Shown here piece after piece: positions 34,549 through 43,545 of a stretch of DNA of 64,000 bases. Location: contig NZ_JARJNS010000001.1 in assembly GCF_030143245.1 (NCBI RefSeq), positions 1-64,000 of the forward strand, written 5' to 3'. Made by a program: the position numbers and the translations under genes. A model generated the notes under the pieces. That model saw only the letters and a program-made list of their open reading frames with translations, was not told the DNA's origin and did no database searches. Origin of the DNA: Rhabdaerophilum sp. SD176. Lineage in GTDB: Bacteria > Pseudomonadota > Alphaproteobacteria > Rhizobiales > Beijerinckiaceae. Within the stretch, counting starts at the first letter, position 1; each line of letters opens with the position of its first letter.

Positions 34549-35474
34549 GCTTCGCCGCGCAGGGGGCTACCCCGTACAATTATGCCTATCTCGACGAGCA
34601 GACGAAGCGGATGATCCGGCGCGCGCTGCTGAAAGCCGTGGCGATTCCCGGCTATCAGGTGCCGTTCGGCAGCCGGGAGATGCCGCTGGCACGCGGCTGG
34701 GGCACCGGCGGCATCCAGATTACCGCTGCGGTGATCGGGCCGTCTGACACGCTCAAGGTGATCGACCAGGGCGCAGACGACACGACGAATGCCGTCTCGA
34801 TCCGCCGGTTCTTCGAGCGGACCGCCTCGGTCAGGACAACCGAAGCGACCCACGAGGCCACAATCATTCAGACCCGACACCGCATTCCGGAAGCCCCGAT
34901 GCAGGCCGGGCAGATTCTCGTCTATCAGGTGCCGATGCCCGAACCCCTGCGGAAGCTCGAGCCGCGCGAACTCGAGACGCGGAAAATGCACGGCTTTGCC
35001 GAGTACGGGCTGATGCAGGTGCGCCTCTACGAGAATATCGCACGGTTCGGCGAGGTCACGACCACCTATGACTACCCGGTCCGCGTCAACGGCCGGCATA
35101 TCATGGCGCCGTCGCCGATCCCGAAATTCGACAATCCCAAGATGGACATGTCGCCTTGCCTGCAGTTGTTCGGCGCAGGCCGCGAGAAAAGGATCTACGC
35201 GATCCCGCCGCATACCCGGGTGGTAAGCCTCGATTTCGAGGATCATCCGTTCCGCATCCAGAGCTGGAAGCAGCCCTGCGGCCTTTGCGGCGCGCGGGAC
35301 AGCTATCTTGACGAGGTGGTGATCGATGATGCCGGCGGGCGGATGTTTGTCTGCTCGGACAGCCATTACTGCGAGACACGCCGCGCCGAAGGCCATGCCG
35401 GCCCGATGCTGGGCCATCAAGCCGCAAATGTGCTGGCCAACTCCCCGACCCCTGCCAAGGAGCCCCGGCCATGA
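34545..35474 (+). CDS. phnJ: Alpha-D-ribose 1-methylphosphonate 5-phosphate C-P lyase PhnJ
   Basis: The 309-residue radical SAM enzyme cleaves the C-P bond, releasing the alkane and 5-phosphoribosyl-1,2-cyclic phosphate. The Cys pattern of E. coli PhnJ, C-x2-C-x21-C-x5-C, is exactly preserved (CGLC, then FVCSDSHYC), with three cysteines for the 4Fe-4S cluster and one for the thiyl radical. The N-terminal YNYAYLDEQTKRMIRRALLK block is also typical. It overlaps both phnI and phnK by four bases. Confidence 0.97.
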   Translation: MSFAAQGATPYNYAYLDEQTKRMIRRALLKAVAIPGYQVPFGSREMPLARGWGTGGIQITAAVIGPSDTLKVIDQGADDTTNAVSIRRFFERTASVRTTEATHEATIIQTRHRIPEAPMQAGQILVYQVPMPEPLRKLEPRELETRKMHGFAEYGLMQVRLYENIARFGEVTTTYDYPVRVNGRHIMAPSPIPKFDNPKMDMSPCLQLFGAGREKRIYAIPPHTRVVSLDFEDHPFRIQSWKQPCGLCGARDSYLDEVVIDDAGGRMFVCSDSHYCETRRAEGHAGPMLGHQAANVLANSPTPAKEPRP

Positions 35475-36283
35475 ATGCGCTGGTATCCCCGAATGCCCTG
35501 ACGGGTACCCTCCGGCCGATTCTCAGCGTCCGCTCGGTCTCGCGTTTCTATGGCGAACGGATCGGTTGTGCCGATGTCTCCTTCGATCTATGGCCCGGCG
35601 AGGTGCTCGGCATTGTCGGCGAATCCGGATCCGGCAAGTCCACTCTGCTTCGCTGCCTCTCCGGGATCGACCGGCCGGATGCCGGCGAGGTGCTGTTCGA
35701 GGCGACCCCCGGGGCGGACTTCCTCGAGATTTTTGATCTTCCGGAACAGGATCGTCGCCACCTGATGCGCACGGCATGGGGCATCGTGCACCAGAATCCG
35801 CGCGATGGCTTGCGGATGAATGTCTCGGCCGGCGGCAATGTCGGCGAGCGCCTGATGGATCGCGGCGACCGGCATTACGGCCGCATCCGCGAGGCGGCAG
35901 CCGATTGGCTGACCCGGGTGGAAATCGAGGCGGCACGCATCGATGACCAGCCGCGCCAGTTCTCCGGCGGGATGCAGCAGCGCCTGCAGATCGCGCGTGT
36001 TCTCGTTTCCAATCCGCGCCTCGTCTTCATGGACGAGCCGACGGGGGGGCTCGATGTCTCCGTTCAGGCTCGCCTGCTCGACCTGCTGCGCGTGCTGGTG
36101 CGCGATCTCGGCCTCGCGGCGATCATCGTCACGCATGACCTTGCGGTAGCCCGGCTGCTGACCGACCGCCTGATGGTGATGAAGGATGGTCGCGTGGTCG
36201 AAGCCGGCCTGACCGATCAGGTTCTCGATGATCCCCAGCATGCCTATACCCAGCTGCTCACCTCGGCCGTCCTGGCGGTGTGA
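35471..36283 (+). CDS. phnK: Phosphonate C-P lyase system ABC-type ATPase PhnK
   Basis: The 270-residue ABC ATPase binds the PhnGHIJ core rather than a membrane permease. It has Walker A GESGSGKST, signature FSGGMQQRL, Walker B LVFMDEPTGGLD, and switch His in VTHD. The insert ADFLEIFDLPEQDRRHLMRT matches PhnK. It starts in an overlap with phnJ and is followed by phnL. Confidence 0.95.
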   Translation: MNALVSPNALTGTLRPILSVRSVSRFYGERIGCADVSFDLWPGEVLGIVGESGSGKSTLLRCLSGIDRPDAGEVLFEATPGADFLEIFDLPEQDRRHLMRTAWGIVHQNPRDGLRMNVSAGGNVGERLMDRGDRHYGRIREAAADWLTRVEIEAARIDDQPRQFSGGMQQRLQIARVLVSNPRLVFMDEPTGGLDVSVQARLLDLLRVLVRDLGLAAIIVTHDLAVARLLTDRLMVMKDGRVVEAGLTDQVLDDPQHAYTQLLTSAVLAV

Positions 36284-36287
36284 TGTC

Positions 36288-37046
36288 ATGGCTCTGTCAC
36301 CCAAACCTGCGAACGACACCGGAATGCCGATGAGCGACCAGCCTGAAATGATCCGCGTCGAGGCGGTTTCTAAGTCCTTCACGCTGCATAATCAGGGCAG
36401 CGTGCGCCTTCCCGTGTTCCGGGATGTAAATTTCTCGGTCCGCGCCGGGGAAGTGCTGGTGCTTGCCGGCGCCTCCGGCGCTGGCAAGTCCAGCCTGCTG
36501 CGCATCCTCTATGGCAATTATCTGCCAAGCAGTGGCCGGATCGAGATCCGCCATGACGGCGAAATGGTCGATATCGCCTCCGCCCTGCCACGCACGATCC
36601 TTGAAGTGCGACGGCGGACGCTCGGTTTCGTCTCGCAGTTCCTGCGCGTCATCCCCCGGGTGTCCGCGCTCGATATCGTGCGTGATCCGCTTCTGGCCCG
36701 CGGCCTGGACCCGGCTGAAGCGACCGAACGGGCAGGGGCCATGCTGGCCCGCCTCAACCTGCCGGAACGGCTCTGGACACTGGCTCCCGCCACATTCTCA
36801 GGCGGCGAGCAGCAACGCGTGAACATTGCCCGGTCCTTCGTCGATCCCTCGCCGGTCATGCTGATCGACGAGCCGACGGCCTCGCTGGATGCTCGCAACC
36901 GCGATGTTGTGGTTGAACTCATCGCCGAAGCCCGTTCGCATGGCTCGGCGATTGTCGGTATCTTCCATGATGAAACCGTCCGCGAGCGCGTAGCCACGCG
37001 CTGGCTTGATATCACCAATTTCCGTGCGGCCGCCGACGCGGCCTGA
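36288..37046 (+). CDS. phnL: Phosphonate C-P lyase system ATP-binding protein PhnL
   Basis: The product of about 252 residues is the second ABC-type ATPase of the C-P lyase system. It has Walker A GASGAGKSS, signature FSGGEQQRV, Walker B VMLIDEPTASLD, and FVSQFLRVIPRVSALDIV, a PhnL hallmark. The first 20 residues (MALSPKPANDTGMPMSDQPE) are non-conserved; starts at 36324 or 36330 are equally possible. It lies in the phn operon between phnK and phnM. Confidence 0.94.
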   Translation: MALSPKPANDTGMPMSDQPEMIRVEAVSKSFTLHNQGSVRLPVFRDVNFSVRAGEVLVLAGASGAGKSSLLRILYGNYLPSSGRIEIRHDGEMVDIASALPRTILEVRRRTLGFVSQFLRVIPRVSALDIVRDPLLARGLDPAEATERAGAMLARLNLPERLWTLAPATFSGGEQQRVNIARSFVDPSPVMLIDEPTASLDARNRDVVVELIAEARSHGSAIVGIFHDETVRERVATRWLDITNFRAAADAA

Positions 37047-37070
37047 ACCGACGATCAAGGAGCCTCGCCC

Positions 37071-38210
37071 GTGAGCGAAACCATCCTGACCAACGCGCGC
37101 CTGATCCTCGAGAACGAGGTCGTCACCGGGACGATCGTGTTCGATGCCGGTGGCATCAAGGCGGTCGACCAGGGCACGAGTGCCGTGCCCGGCGCCGAGG
37201 ATATCGGCGGTGACTATGTCGCGCCCGGCCTTGTCGAAATGCATACCGACAACATGGAAAAGCATTTCATGCCGCGGCCGAAGGTGTTCTGGCCGAACGG
37301 CCTCGCCGCAGCGCTCGTCCATGATGCGCAGATGGCGGCAGCCGGGGTGACGACGGTCTATGATGCTGTCTGCGCCGGTACGCCCTTCTCGTCGAAGGAT
37401 TACCGCAAGGACATTTTCCGCGACGTGATGGATGCGCTGGAAAAGGGCAAGGAGCTCGGCGTCTTCCGGATCGACCACCACATCCATATGCGCTGCGAAC
37501 TGACCAGCCCGGACCTTGTGGCCGATATCGAACCCTATGCCGACAATCCGCTCGTCCGCCTCGTCTCGTTGATGGATCATACGCCAGGCCAGCGCCAATG
37601 GCGCAATATCGAACATCTGCGTACCTATTCGCTCGGCACCGGGAAGTCCGAAGAGGAATTCGAGACCGATCTGGTCGAGCGCTCGCGCGAGGCGGCCAAC
37701 GTGCCGACGAACTGGCAGGCCGTGGTCGAGATGTTCCGGCAGCGCAACATTCCCATTGCGACCCATGACGACACGACCATCGACCATGTTGAGGCGGGCG
37801 TGGCCTCGGGCGCAGTGATTTCGGAATTCCCGACCACGGTCGAGGCTGCTGCCGCTGCAAAGGCACGCGGGCTGGCCACTGTTGCAGGCGCACCGAATGT
37901 CGTGCGCGGTGGCTCGCATTCCGGCGGCGTCTCGGTCTCGGAACTGGCGGAGAGGGGCATTCTCGACGGGCTCTCGTCGGATTACGTGCCCTCGAGCCTG
38001 CTGCAGGCCGTTCTTAAGCTTAATACCGCCAGCGGCATCGCCCTGCCGGAGGCGATGGGCATGGTGACGTGGAAGGTCTCTGACATTCTCGGCCTGAAGG
38101 ATCGCGGCCATCTCAAAGCCGGCCTTCGCGGCGATCTGGTCCGATTCGCCGTGGTGGCGGATACGCCGGTCATCAAGGCCGTCTGGTCAAACGGACAGCG
38201 TGCCTTCTGA
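37071..38210 (+). CDS. phnM: Alpha-D-ribose 1-methylphosphonate 5-triphosphate diphosphatase PhnM
   Basis: The 379-residue amidohydrolase-superfamily enzyme removes pyrophosphate from ribose methylphosphonate triphosphate to give the PhnJ substrate. Visible are GLVEMHTDNMEKHF, HHIHMRCE, the SLMDHTPGQRQW segment and GGVSVSELAERGILDGLSSDYVPSSLL-type C-terminal blocks (SSDYVPSSL). The GTG start has AAGGAG eight bases upstream. Its 3' end slightly overlaps a possible upstream start of the next gene. Confidence 0.96.
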   Translation: MSETILTNARLILENEVVTGTIVFDAGGIKAVDQGTSAVPGAEDIGGDYVAPGLVEMHTDNMEKHFMPRPKVFWPNGLAAALVHDAQMAAAGVTTVYDAVCAGTPFSSKDYRKDIFRDVMDALEKGKELGVFRIDHHIHMRCELTSPDLVADIEPYADNPLVRLVSLMDHTPGQRQWRNIEHLRTYSLGTGKSEEEFETDLVERSREAANVPTNWQAVVEMFRQRNIPIATHDDTTIDHVEAGVASGAVISEFPTTVEAAAAAKARGLATVAGAPNVVRGGSHSGGVSVSELAERGILDGLSSDYVPSSLLQAVLKLNTASGIALPEAMGMVTWKVSDILGLKDRGHLKAGLRGDLVRFAVVADTPVIKAVWSNGQRAF

Positions 38211-38217
38211 GCTGGCC

Positions 38218-38919
38218 ATGTCGAACGAGACGCCGCGCTACGCTGTCTATTTCGCGCCGGAAGCCGGCTCGGCCCTGAGCCGCTTCGGCACCGGTGTCAT
38301 TGGCTACGATGCCTGGAGCGGTGCGGATGTGCCGTTTGATCCGCCGGTTCTGGCGGAGGTCAATGCAAGCCTCAATGCCGATTGGCATCCGCGCCGCTAC
38401 GGCTTTCATGCCACACTGAAGGCGCCGATCACACTGGTTGAGCCGGAAGGCGAGGGCGCCTTACTGGAATTTGCCGCAACGTATGCCGCAACCGCCCGGG
38501 CGGTCCGGCTCGACGGGCTGAAGCTCGAATGGCTCGGCACGAATTTCGCGCTCCGTCCCGAAGGCGATGTCACGGCGCTCAATGCGCTGGCCTTCGAAAT
38601 TGTCCGCGCCTTTGACCCTTTCCGCGCACCACTGACCGAAGCGGAACGCGCGCGCCGCCTCGCCGGCAAGCTGACGCCGCGCCAGATCGAGAACCTTGAT
38701 CGTTGGGGCTATCACTACGTCGATGAGGATTTCTGGTTCCACATGACGTTGACTGGCCCGATCGCGCCGGAGCGGCAGGCGGAAATCGCCTCGGTCCTTG
38801 AGGAAGCCTACCGGCCGGTGCCGGCACGGCCGGTGCTGATCGACAATGTCACGATCTTCCGGCAGGACAGCCGCTCGGTGCCGTTCCGCATCCTGCAGCG
38901 CTTTCCCTTCGCCGGCTGA
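38218..38919 (+). CDS. DUF1045 phosphonate-cluster protein, 2H phosphoesterase-like
   Basis: The 233-residue protein carries two HxTL motifs, H64-A-T66-L and H175-M-T177-L, the signature of the 2H phosphoesterase superfamily, which opens cyclic phosphodiesters. DUF1045 genes travel with phn clusters. In the C-P lyase pathway PhnJ yields 5-phosphoribosyl-1,2-cyclic phosphate, normally opened by PhnP. No phnP is in this cluster, so the simplest inference is that this protein does that step. The ATG at 38218 has GAG six bases upstream; a GTG at 38200 overlaps phnM. The gene is followed by the opposite-strand phnN. Confidence 0.82.
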   Translation: MSNETPRYAVYFAPEAGSALSRFGTGVIGYDAWSGADVPFDPPVLAEVNASLNADWHPRRYGFHATLKAPITLVEPEGEGALLEFAATYAATARAVRLDGLKLEWLGTNFALRPEGDVTALNALAFEIVRAFDPFRAPLTEAERARRLAGKLTPRQIENLDRWGYHYVDEDFWFHMTLTGPIAPERQAEIASVLEEAYRPVPARPVLIDNVTIFRQDSRSVPFRILQRFPFAG

Positions 38920-38942
38920 GTCCGATGCCCGAGGGCCGCCGG

Positions 38943-39515
38943 TCAATCCGCCTCGGCCCGGATCAGGGCAATAAAGGCTTCGGCAACCTCGGCGAGCGGC
39001 CGGTCATTGGCGAGGCGCAGATGGCGCGCCCGCGTCACGACAAGCGGCGCCTCGCGGGCCAGCCGGGCCTCGATCGCCGCCGCGCTCTCGCGCCCGCGCG
39101 TAGCGAGCCTTTGCGCCAGAATCGCTGGCGGCGCCGTGATCTCGATCACAGCCAAGCGCTCGAAAACGCCTTCTGCCACCGGGATCTCGCGTCGAGAAAG
39201 GTTGACGAGCATCACGCGTCCCGCGGCGACCTCATCCAGCACATCGGCCGGAATGCCGTAGTCGAGCCCATGGGCATGCCAGTGCAACGCGAAGGCGCCA
39301 TTCGCACGGGCTTCGGCAAATTCTGCTTCCGTCATCGGGACATGCGCTTCTCCGCCGGCCTCGCGCGGGCGGGTGATCACGCGGGTTACGAAGCCGAAGC
39401 GCGGCTCATTTTGCAAAGCAAGGCGAGCCGCATCCATCAACGTATCCTTGCCGACACCGGAAGGCCCCACCACGGCAACGACGCAACCAGAGGGCAAGGA
39501 AGAGGAGGCTGACAT
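38943..39515 (-). CDS. phnN: Ribose 1,5-bisphosphate phosphokinase PhnN
   Basis: The 190-residue guanylate kinase-like enzyme converts ribose 1,5-bisphosphate to PRPP. It shows the P-loop [28 protein letters not shown] and [15 protein letters not shown], standard PhnN features. Unusually it is transcribed against the rest of the phn operon. Its ATG (39513-39515) overlaps the ATG of the divergent hexapeptide gene (39514-39516). No good ribosome site precedes it; a TTG at 39524 is an in-frame alternative. It may be leaderless or the true start may differ. Confidence 0.92.
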   Translation of the reverse strand: MSASSSLPSGCVVAVVGPSGVGKDTLMDAARLALQNEPRFGFVTRVITRPREAGGEAHVPMTEAEFAEARANGAFALHWHAHGLDYGIPADVLDEVAAGRVMLVNLSRREIPVAEGVFERLAVIEITAPPAILAQRLATRGRESAAAIEARLAREAPLVVTRARHLRLANDRPLAEVAEAFIALIRAEAD

Positions 39516-40143
39516 GGCAGGCAAGAAACTCGGGCTGGAGCCGCTGATCGATGCTACCGCGAATGTCCGGCAGGCAACCCTCGGGCGTTACACGGAAATC
39601 GGCGCCCGGACCAGCTTCGTCGAATCCAGCATGGGCGATTACTCCTACGTCGTGAATGACTCGAATGTCATTTATACGACGATCGGGAAATTCTGCTCGA
39701 TCGCCGCCCATACCCGCATCAACCCGGGCAATCACCCGATGCATCGCGCCACGCAGGCGCATTTTACCTATCGCGCCTCGGCCTATTTCGATGATGCGGA
39801 AGATGAGGCGGCCTTCTTCGACTGGCGCCGCAGCCATGCCGTGACGATCGGGCATGATGTCTGGATCGGCCATGGCGCGATCATCCTTGCTGGCCGCACC
39901 ATTGGCACCGGCGCCGTGGTTGCCGGCGGCGCCATCGTCACGAAGGATGTGCCGGATTATACGATCGTGGCTGGCAACCCCGCACGGATCATCCGCCGCC
40001 GCTTTCCGGAGGCGATCGCCGAGCGCCTGCATCGCCTCGCCTGGTGGGACTGGGACCACGCCACCCTGCGCGGGGCGCTCGACGATTTCCGGAACCTCCC
40101 GGTCGAGGCTTTTCTGGAGCGCCATGAACGGCAGGCGGCCTGA
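39514..40143 (+). CDS. Hexapeptide-repeat acyltransferase of phosphonate clusters
   Basis: The 209-residue protein has left-handed beta-helix repeats ([11 protein letters not shown]-type, [31 protein letters not shown] region in pieces: [25 protein letters not shown]) and the [12 protein letters not shown] ending of chloramphenicol/virginiamycin-type acetyltransferases. It corresponds to the hexapeptide transferase family found specifically in phn loci. Its substrate is not established; aminoalkylphosphonate N-acylation, in place of the unrelated PhnO, is a guess. GAGGAGG lies six bases upstream of the start. Confidence 0.85.
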   Translation: MAGKKLGLEPLIDATANVRQATLGRYTEIGARTSFVESSMGDYSYVVNDSNVIYTTIGKFCSIAAHTRINPGNHPMHRATQAHFTYRASAYFDDAEDEAAFFDWRRSHAVTIGHDVWIGHGAIILAGRTIGTGAVVAGGAIVTKDVPDYTIVAGNPARIIRRRFPEAIAERLHRLAWWDWDHATLRGALDDFRNLPVEAFLERHERQAA

Positions 40144-40360
40144 TCACAGACCTGTGCCGATGATGTGTGACGACATTGATCGACCAGACGGCGAGTGTTC
40201 CCGTCCTGAACGGTTGATTGTTCATCCGCCGTTGCATTAGCCTCAGCGATAGTCACGCGTGGATGCTGGGGGGCATCGTGAAAAAGGGCACCAAGGGGGG
40301 CATGTCGATGCGGCGCCATGCGCGAAATCGGGCCGGGCCGGCACAGGAAAACTGTTCCTG

Positions 40361-42157
40361 ATGGCCGGAACGCAAACCGAGACGAGGCCGCCCGAGCGGT
40401 TCCTCACCCTGTGCCGGGGCTTCTGGAAAGGCCGCACCGCCCCTCTCGCCTGGGGCCTTAGCCTCGGTCTGATTGCACTCGTGTTGCTGACGCTCGGCGC
40501 ACAGGTGGCAATGAATTCGTGGCACCGCACCTTCTTCGATGCGCTGGAAAACAAGAACTGGCCTGCGCTGGTTGGCGCCATGTGGATGCTGCCGCTCTTC
40601 GTTTTCTGGTACACGGCGGTGATGACGGGGCAGGTCCTGTCGCGCATGTCGCTCCAGTTGCGCTGGCGCGAATGGCTGACGGAATTCCTGCTTTCCCGCT
40701 GGATCGACCGCCAGCGCTATTACCGCCTGCAATTCACGCTGGTCGATCAGGGCGCGCCGGAATACCGGATCGCCGAGGATGTCCGCCTCGCGATTGACCA
40801 GCTTGTCGATTTTGTCCTCGGCTTTCTCGGCGCGGTCTTTTCGGCCATCACTTTCGCAGCAATCCTCTGGCAGGTTGCGGGCTCCTACAGCTTCAAGATC
40901 GGCAACGCGAGCATCACCATCCCCGCCTATATGGCGGTGGCGGCGGTCCTCTATGCCGCCATCGTCACGGCACTGATCACCTGGGTCGGACGGCCCCTGA
41001 TTGACCGCGTTGCCTTCAAGAACGAGCGCGAGGCCCGGTTCCGGGCAGACATGACCCGCCTGCGCGAGAATGCCGAGAGCGTCGCGCTGATGCGCGGCGA
41101 TCCCGGCGAGCGGGCCACCATCCGCACCCGTTTCGACGAGGTGCGTTCGGCCTGGTTCTCGATCATCCGGCAGCAGGGTATTGTCGGCCTCGTGCTGAAC
41201 ACCAACGGCGCGCTGTTCCCGCTGCTGCCGGTTCTGCTGGTCACGCCGAAATACCTGTCTGGCGCGCTCACCCTGGGCGCCGTGATGCAGGTTGTCGCGG
41301 CCTTCACGGCAGTGCAGGCGGCGTTGATCTGGTTTGTCGACCATTTCGTGAAGATCGCCGAATGGTACGCGTCCGTCCGCCGTGTCGACGAGTTGCTCGA
41401 TGCGCTGGGCGATCTGGACCTGGCGCCGCCACCGCAGGCCGGCCCGGGCATCCGGATCGACACGCATCCTGGCCGGGCAATTCTTCTCGAAAACCTCGAG
41501 GTGCTGCACCGGACCGGCGTGACCGTCATCGCGGAATCCAGCGTCCGGATCGAACAGGGCGAGAAAGTCCTGTTCAGCGGAGCCAGCGGCACCGGGAAAT
41601 CGACCCTGATCCGCGCCTTGGCCGGGCTCTGGCCCTGGGGTGCCGGGCGGATCCGGCTGCCGGAAGGCGCCCGCATCGCCTTCGTGCCGCAGAAAGCCTA
41701 TATTCCGACAGGCACGCTGCGGCAGGTCCTGGCCTATCCGATGCCGTCGCACAATTTCACCAGTGCGGAGCTGGCCGAAGCACTCCGTCGCTGCGGGCTG
41801 GGAGACATTGCAGGCCGTCTTGATGAGGTCGAGCATTGGGACAGCGTGCTCTCCGGCGGCGAGAGGCAGCGCCTGGCCTTTGCCCGCGTGCTTCTGGCCC
41901 AGCCGGATATCCTGATCCTCGACGAGGCCACCTCGGCGCTGGATGAAACCGGTCAGGAGGAAGTACTCCGGCTGATCAGCGAGGCTTTTGCACAGGCCAC
42001 GGTGATCAGCGTCGGTCATCGCACAGGCCTCGCCGCTTATCACGAGCGCCGGATCACGCTGATCGGCCGCGAGACGGGCGCCATCCTCTCTTCGCGGGCC
42101 ATCAAGCGGCCGCGCAAATGGAACGACGTCCAGATGGACCTCACCAAGACCGGCTAG
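40361..42157 (+). CDS. SbmA/BacA/YddA-type ABC transporter, permease-ATPase fusion
   Basis: The 598-residue protein has an N-terminal transmembrane domain of the ABC_membrane_2 type (TFFDALENKNWPALV, NAPEYRIAED-like GAPEYRIAEDVRLAIDQ, about residues 20-330) and a C-terminal ATPase domain. The ATPase has Walker A GASGTGKST, signature LSGGERQRL, Walker B ILILDEATSALD and switch His in VGHR. Relatives include YddA, BacA and mycobacterial Rv1819c, which take up peptides and cobalamin. The substrate here is not readable. The ATG at 40361 has AGGAAA eleven bases upstream; the preceding 217-base gap shows nothing recognisable. It is convergent with the MFS gene. Confidence 0.87.
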   Translation: MAGTQTETRPPERFLTLCRGFWKGRTAPLAWGLSLGLIALVLLTLGAQVAMNSWHRTFFDALENKNWPALVGAMWMLPLFVFWYTAVMTGQVLSRMSLQLRWREWLTEFLLSRWIDRQRYYRLQFTLVDQGAPEYRIAEDVRLAIDQLVDFVLGFLGAVFSAITFAAILWQVAGSYSFKIGNASITIPAYMAVAAVLYAAIVTALITWVGRPLIDRVAFKNEREARFRADMTRLRENAESVALMRGDPGERATIRTRFDEVRSAWFSIIRQQGIVGLVLNTNGALFPLLPVLLVTPKYLSGALTLGAVMQVVAAFTAVQAALIWFVDHFVKIAEWYASVRRVDELLDALGDLDLAPPPQAGPGIRIDTHPGRAILLENLEVLHRTGVTVIAESSVRIEQGEKVLFSGASGTGKSTLIRALAGLWPWGAGRIRLPEGARIAFVPQKAYIPTGTLRQVLAYPMPSHNFTSAELAEALRRCGLGDIAGRLDEVEHWDSVLSGGERQRLAFARVLLAQPDILILDEATSALDETGQEEVLRLISEAFAQATVISVGHRTGLAAYHERRITLIGRETGAILSSRAIKRPRKWNDVQMDLTKTG

Positions 42158-42161
42158 GGCC

Positions 42162-43493
42162 TCAAGCCAGCCGACCCTCTATCTGACCACGGATTCGCTC
42201 CTGCGTGGCGGCATCAACCGGAAAGTTCCACATCAGCCCGATTGCGACGAGCTTGAGCAGGACCGGCAGCCCGGCATAGAGGAAGGCCAGCATGCCCAGC
42301 CCGGTGCTGCCCTTGCCCTGCGCGTCGAACCCCGCCCAGCCGAGCAGCGGAAAGGCCAGCCCGACAGCAAGCGCCAGCGCCAGTTTTGTCGCCAGCCCCC
42401 AGAAGGCCAGATAGAGGCCGGAACGCTGGGAACCGGATTCAGCGGTATCAAGATCGATGACATCCGCCTGCTGTGCGCCGGGCAGGATCATGTCTGCCCC
42501 AAGGGCAAGCCCGGTCACAATGCAGACGATGGCGAAAGCCGTCACCGCCCCGGCATCAAGGAACACCGCCGGCAGGAAGCCGGCGCAAGCGAGGATCATC
42601 GCATAGCACCAGCTCCGGTGCTTCCCGATTCGTTTCGACAGCCAGAGCCAGAATGGCACGCCGATGACCCCGCAGAGAAAGTAAAGCACCAGCAGCGGGC
42701 CCTGCGCGGCCTCGGCGCCGAGCACCCGGCCGACATAGAAGAGGAACAGGGTTGCCGGCAGGCCATTGGCGAGGCCGTTGAAGAAGAACGCAGCCAGCAG
42801 ACGCTGGAACGGCCGGTTGGCCTTCAGGAAGGGCAGGCCCTCGCGGAAGGATAGCGCGCGGGCGGAACGGTCGACCGGCTCGGGCACGGCCACGAGACAG
42901 GCCAGCGTGGCAACCGGCAGGAGAATGACAAGCACGAGCGCGAAGGCATCCAGCACAGGTCGCAGCGAGCCCGGCTTCTGCAGGGCACCGGCGAGCGCAA
43001 TCGCCGCGAAAGTGCCGAGCACGACCAGCGTTTCGCGGAACGCCATGACGCGCGTCCGGCCCGCATAACTGGAGGAAAGTTCGGCGCCCCACGCATTGTA
43101 GGGCACGAGCATGGCTGTCCAGGCAAGGGAAAGCGCCGTGCCCCAGAGGAAGAGGTAGCCGGCGCCGGCATCGGCCGGCGGCACGAAGACGAGATAGCCA
43201 GCCATTGCGGTAGGCAGGACCGCCAGCGCGACCCAGATCCGGCGGCGGCCGAAGCGCGAGCGGGTGCCATCGGCGAGATGCCCGGCCAGCGGGTCGGAAA
43301 AGGCATCGATAACCCTTACGAGCAGCAGCGCCAGCCCGACCGCCTGCAAAGGCGCGCCAAGCTCCTCGGCATAGAATTTCGGCACGATGACGTAGAGCGG
43401 CAGCGTCAGGATCGCGAGCGGGAAGGCCGGCAGCGCATAGGCCAGCAACCGGAGGGCAGAGGGTTCGCTGGCGGGCGAGGGGGGCGCGGGCAT
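42162..43493 (-). CDS. MFS transporter, GPH (MelB-like) cation symporter family
   Basis: The 443-residue membrane protein has about twelve helices and the GPH motif VIDAFSDPLAGHLADGTRSRFGRRR (pieces: DAFSDPLAGHL, RSRFGRRRIWV). Its Asp residues bind the coupling cation in MelB relatives. GPH substrates are usually sugars or glycosides, though others are known. It lies 52 bases after leuD-like on the same strand and may be the last gene of the long operon, possibly exporting or importing an intermediate. The ATG at 43493 has AGGA eight bases upstream; a longer frame adds 40 low-complexity residues. Confidence 0.85.
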   Translation of the reverse strand: MPAPPSPASEPSALRLLAYALPAFPLAILTLPLYVIVPKFYAEELGAPLQAVGLALLLVRVIDAFSDPLAGHLADGTRSRFGRRRIWVALAVLPTAMAGYLVFVPPADAGAGYLFLWGTALSLAWTAMLVPYNAWGAELSSSYAGRTRVMAFRETLVVLGTFAAIALAGALQKPGSLRPVLDAFALVLVILLPVATLACLVAVPEPVDRSARALSFREGLPFLKANRPFQRLLAAFFFNGLANGLPATLFLFYVGRVLGAEAAQGPLLVLYFLCGVIGVPFWLWLSKRIGKHRSWCYAMILACAGFLPAVFLDAGAVTAFAIVCIVTGLALGADMILPGAQQADVIDLDTAESGSQRSGLYLAFWGLATKLALALAVGLAFPLLGWAGFDAQGKGSTGLGMLAFLYAGLPVLLKLVAIGLMWNFPVDAATQERIRGQIEGRLA

Positions 43494-43545
43494 CGGCAAT
43501 TCCTGTGAGGATCTGCCCGGCTTACGTGCCGCGCGCGCGAACCGA

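Noticed and set aside
40144-40360. Short open frames or a small RNA in the gap before the SbmA-like gene
   Set aside because: No ribosome site, no conserved-looking protein and no convincing hairpin with a T-run were seen.
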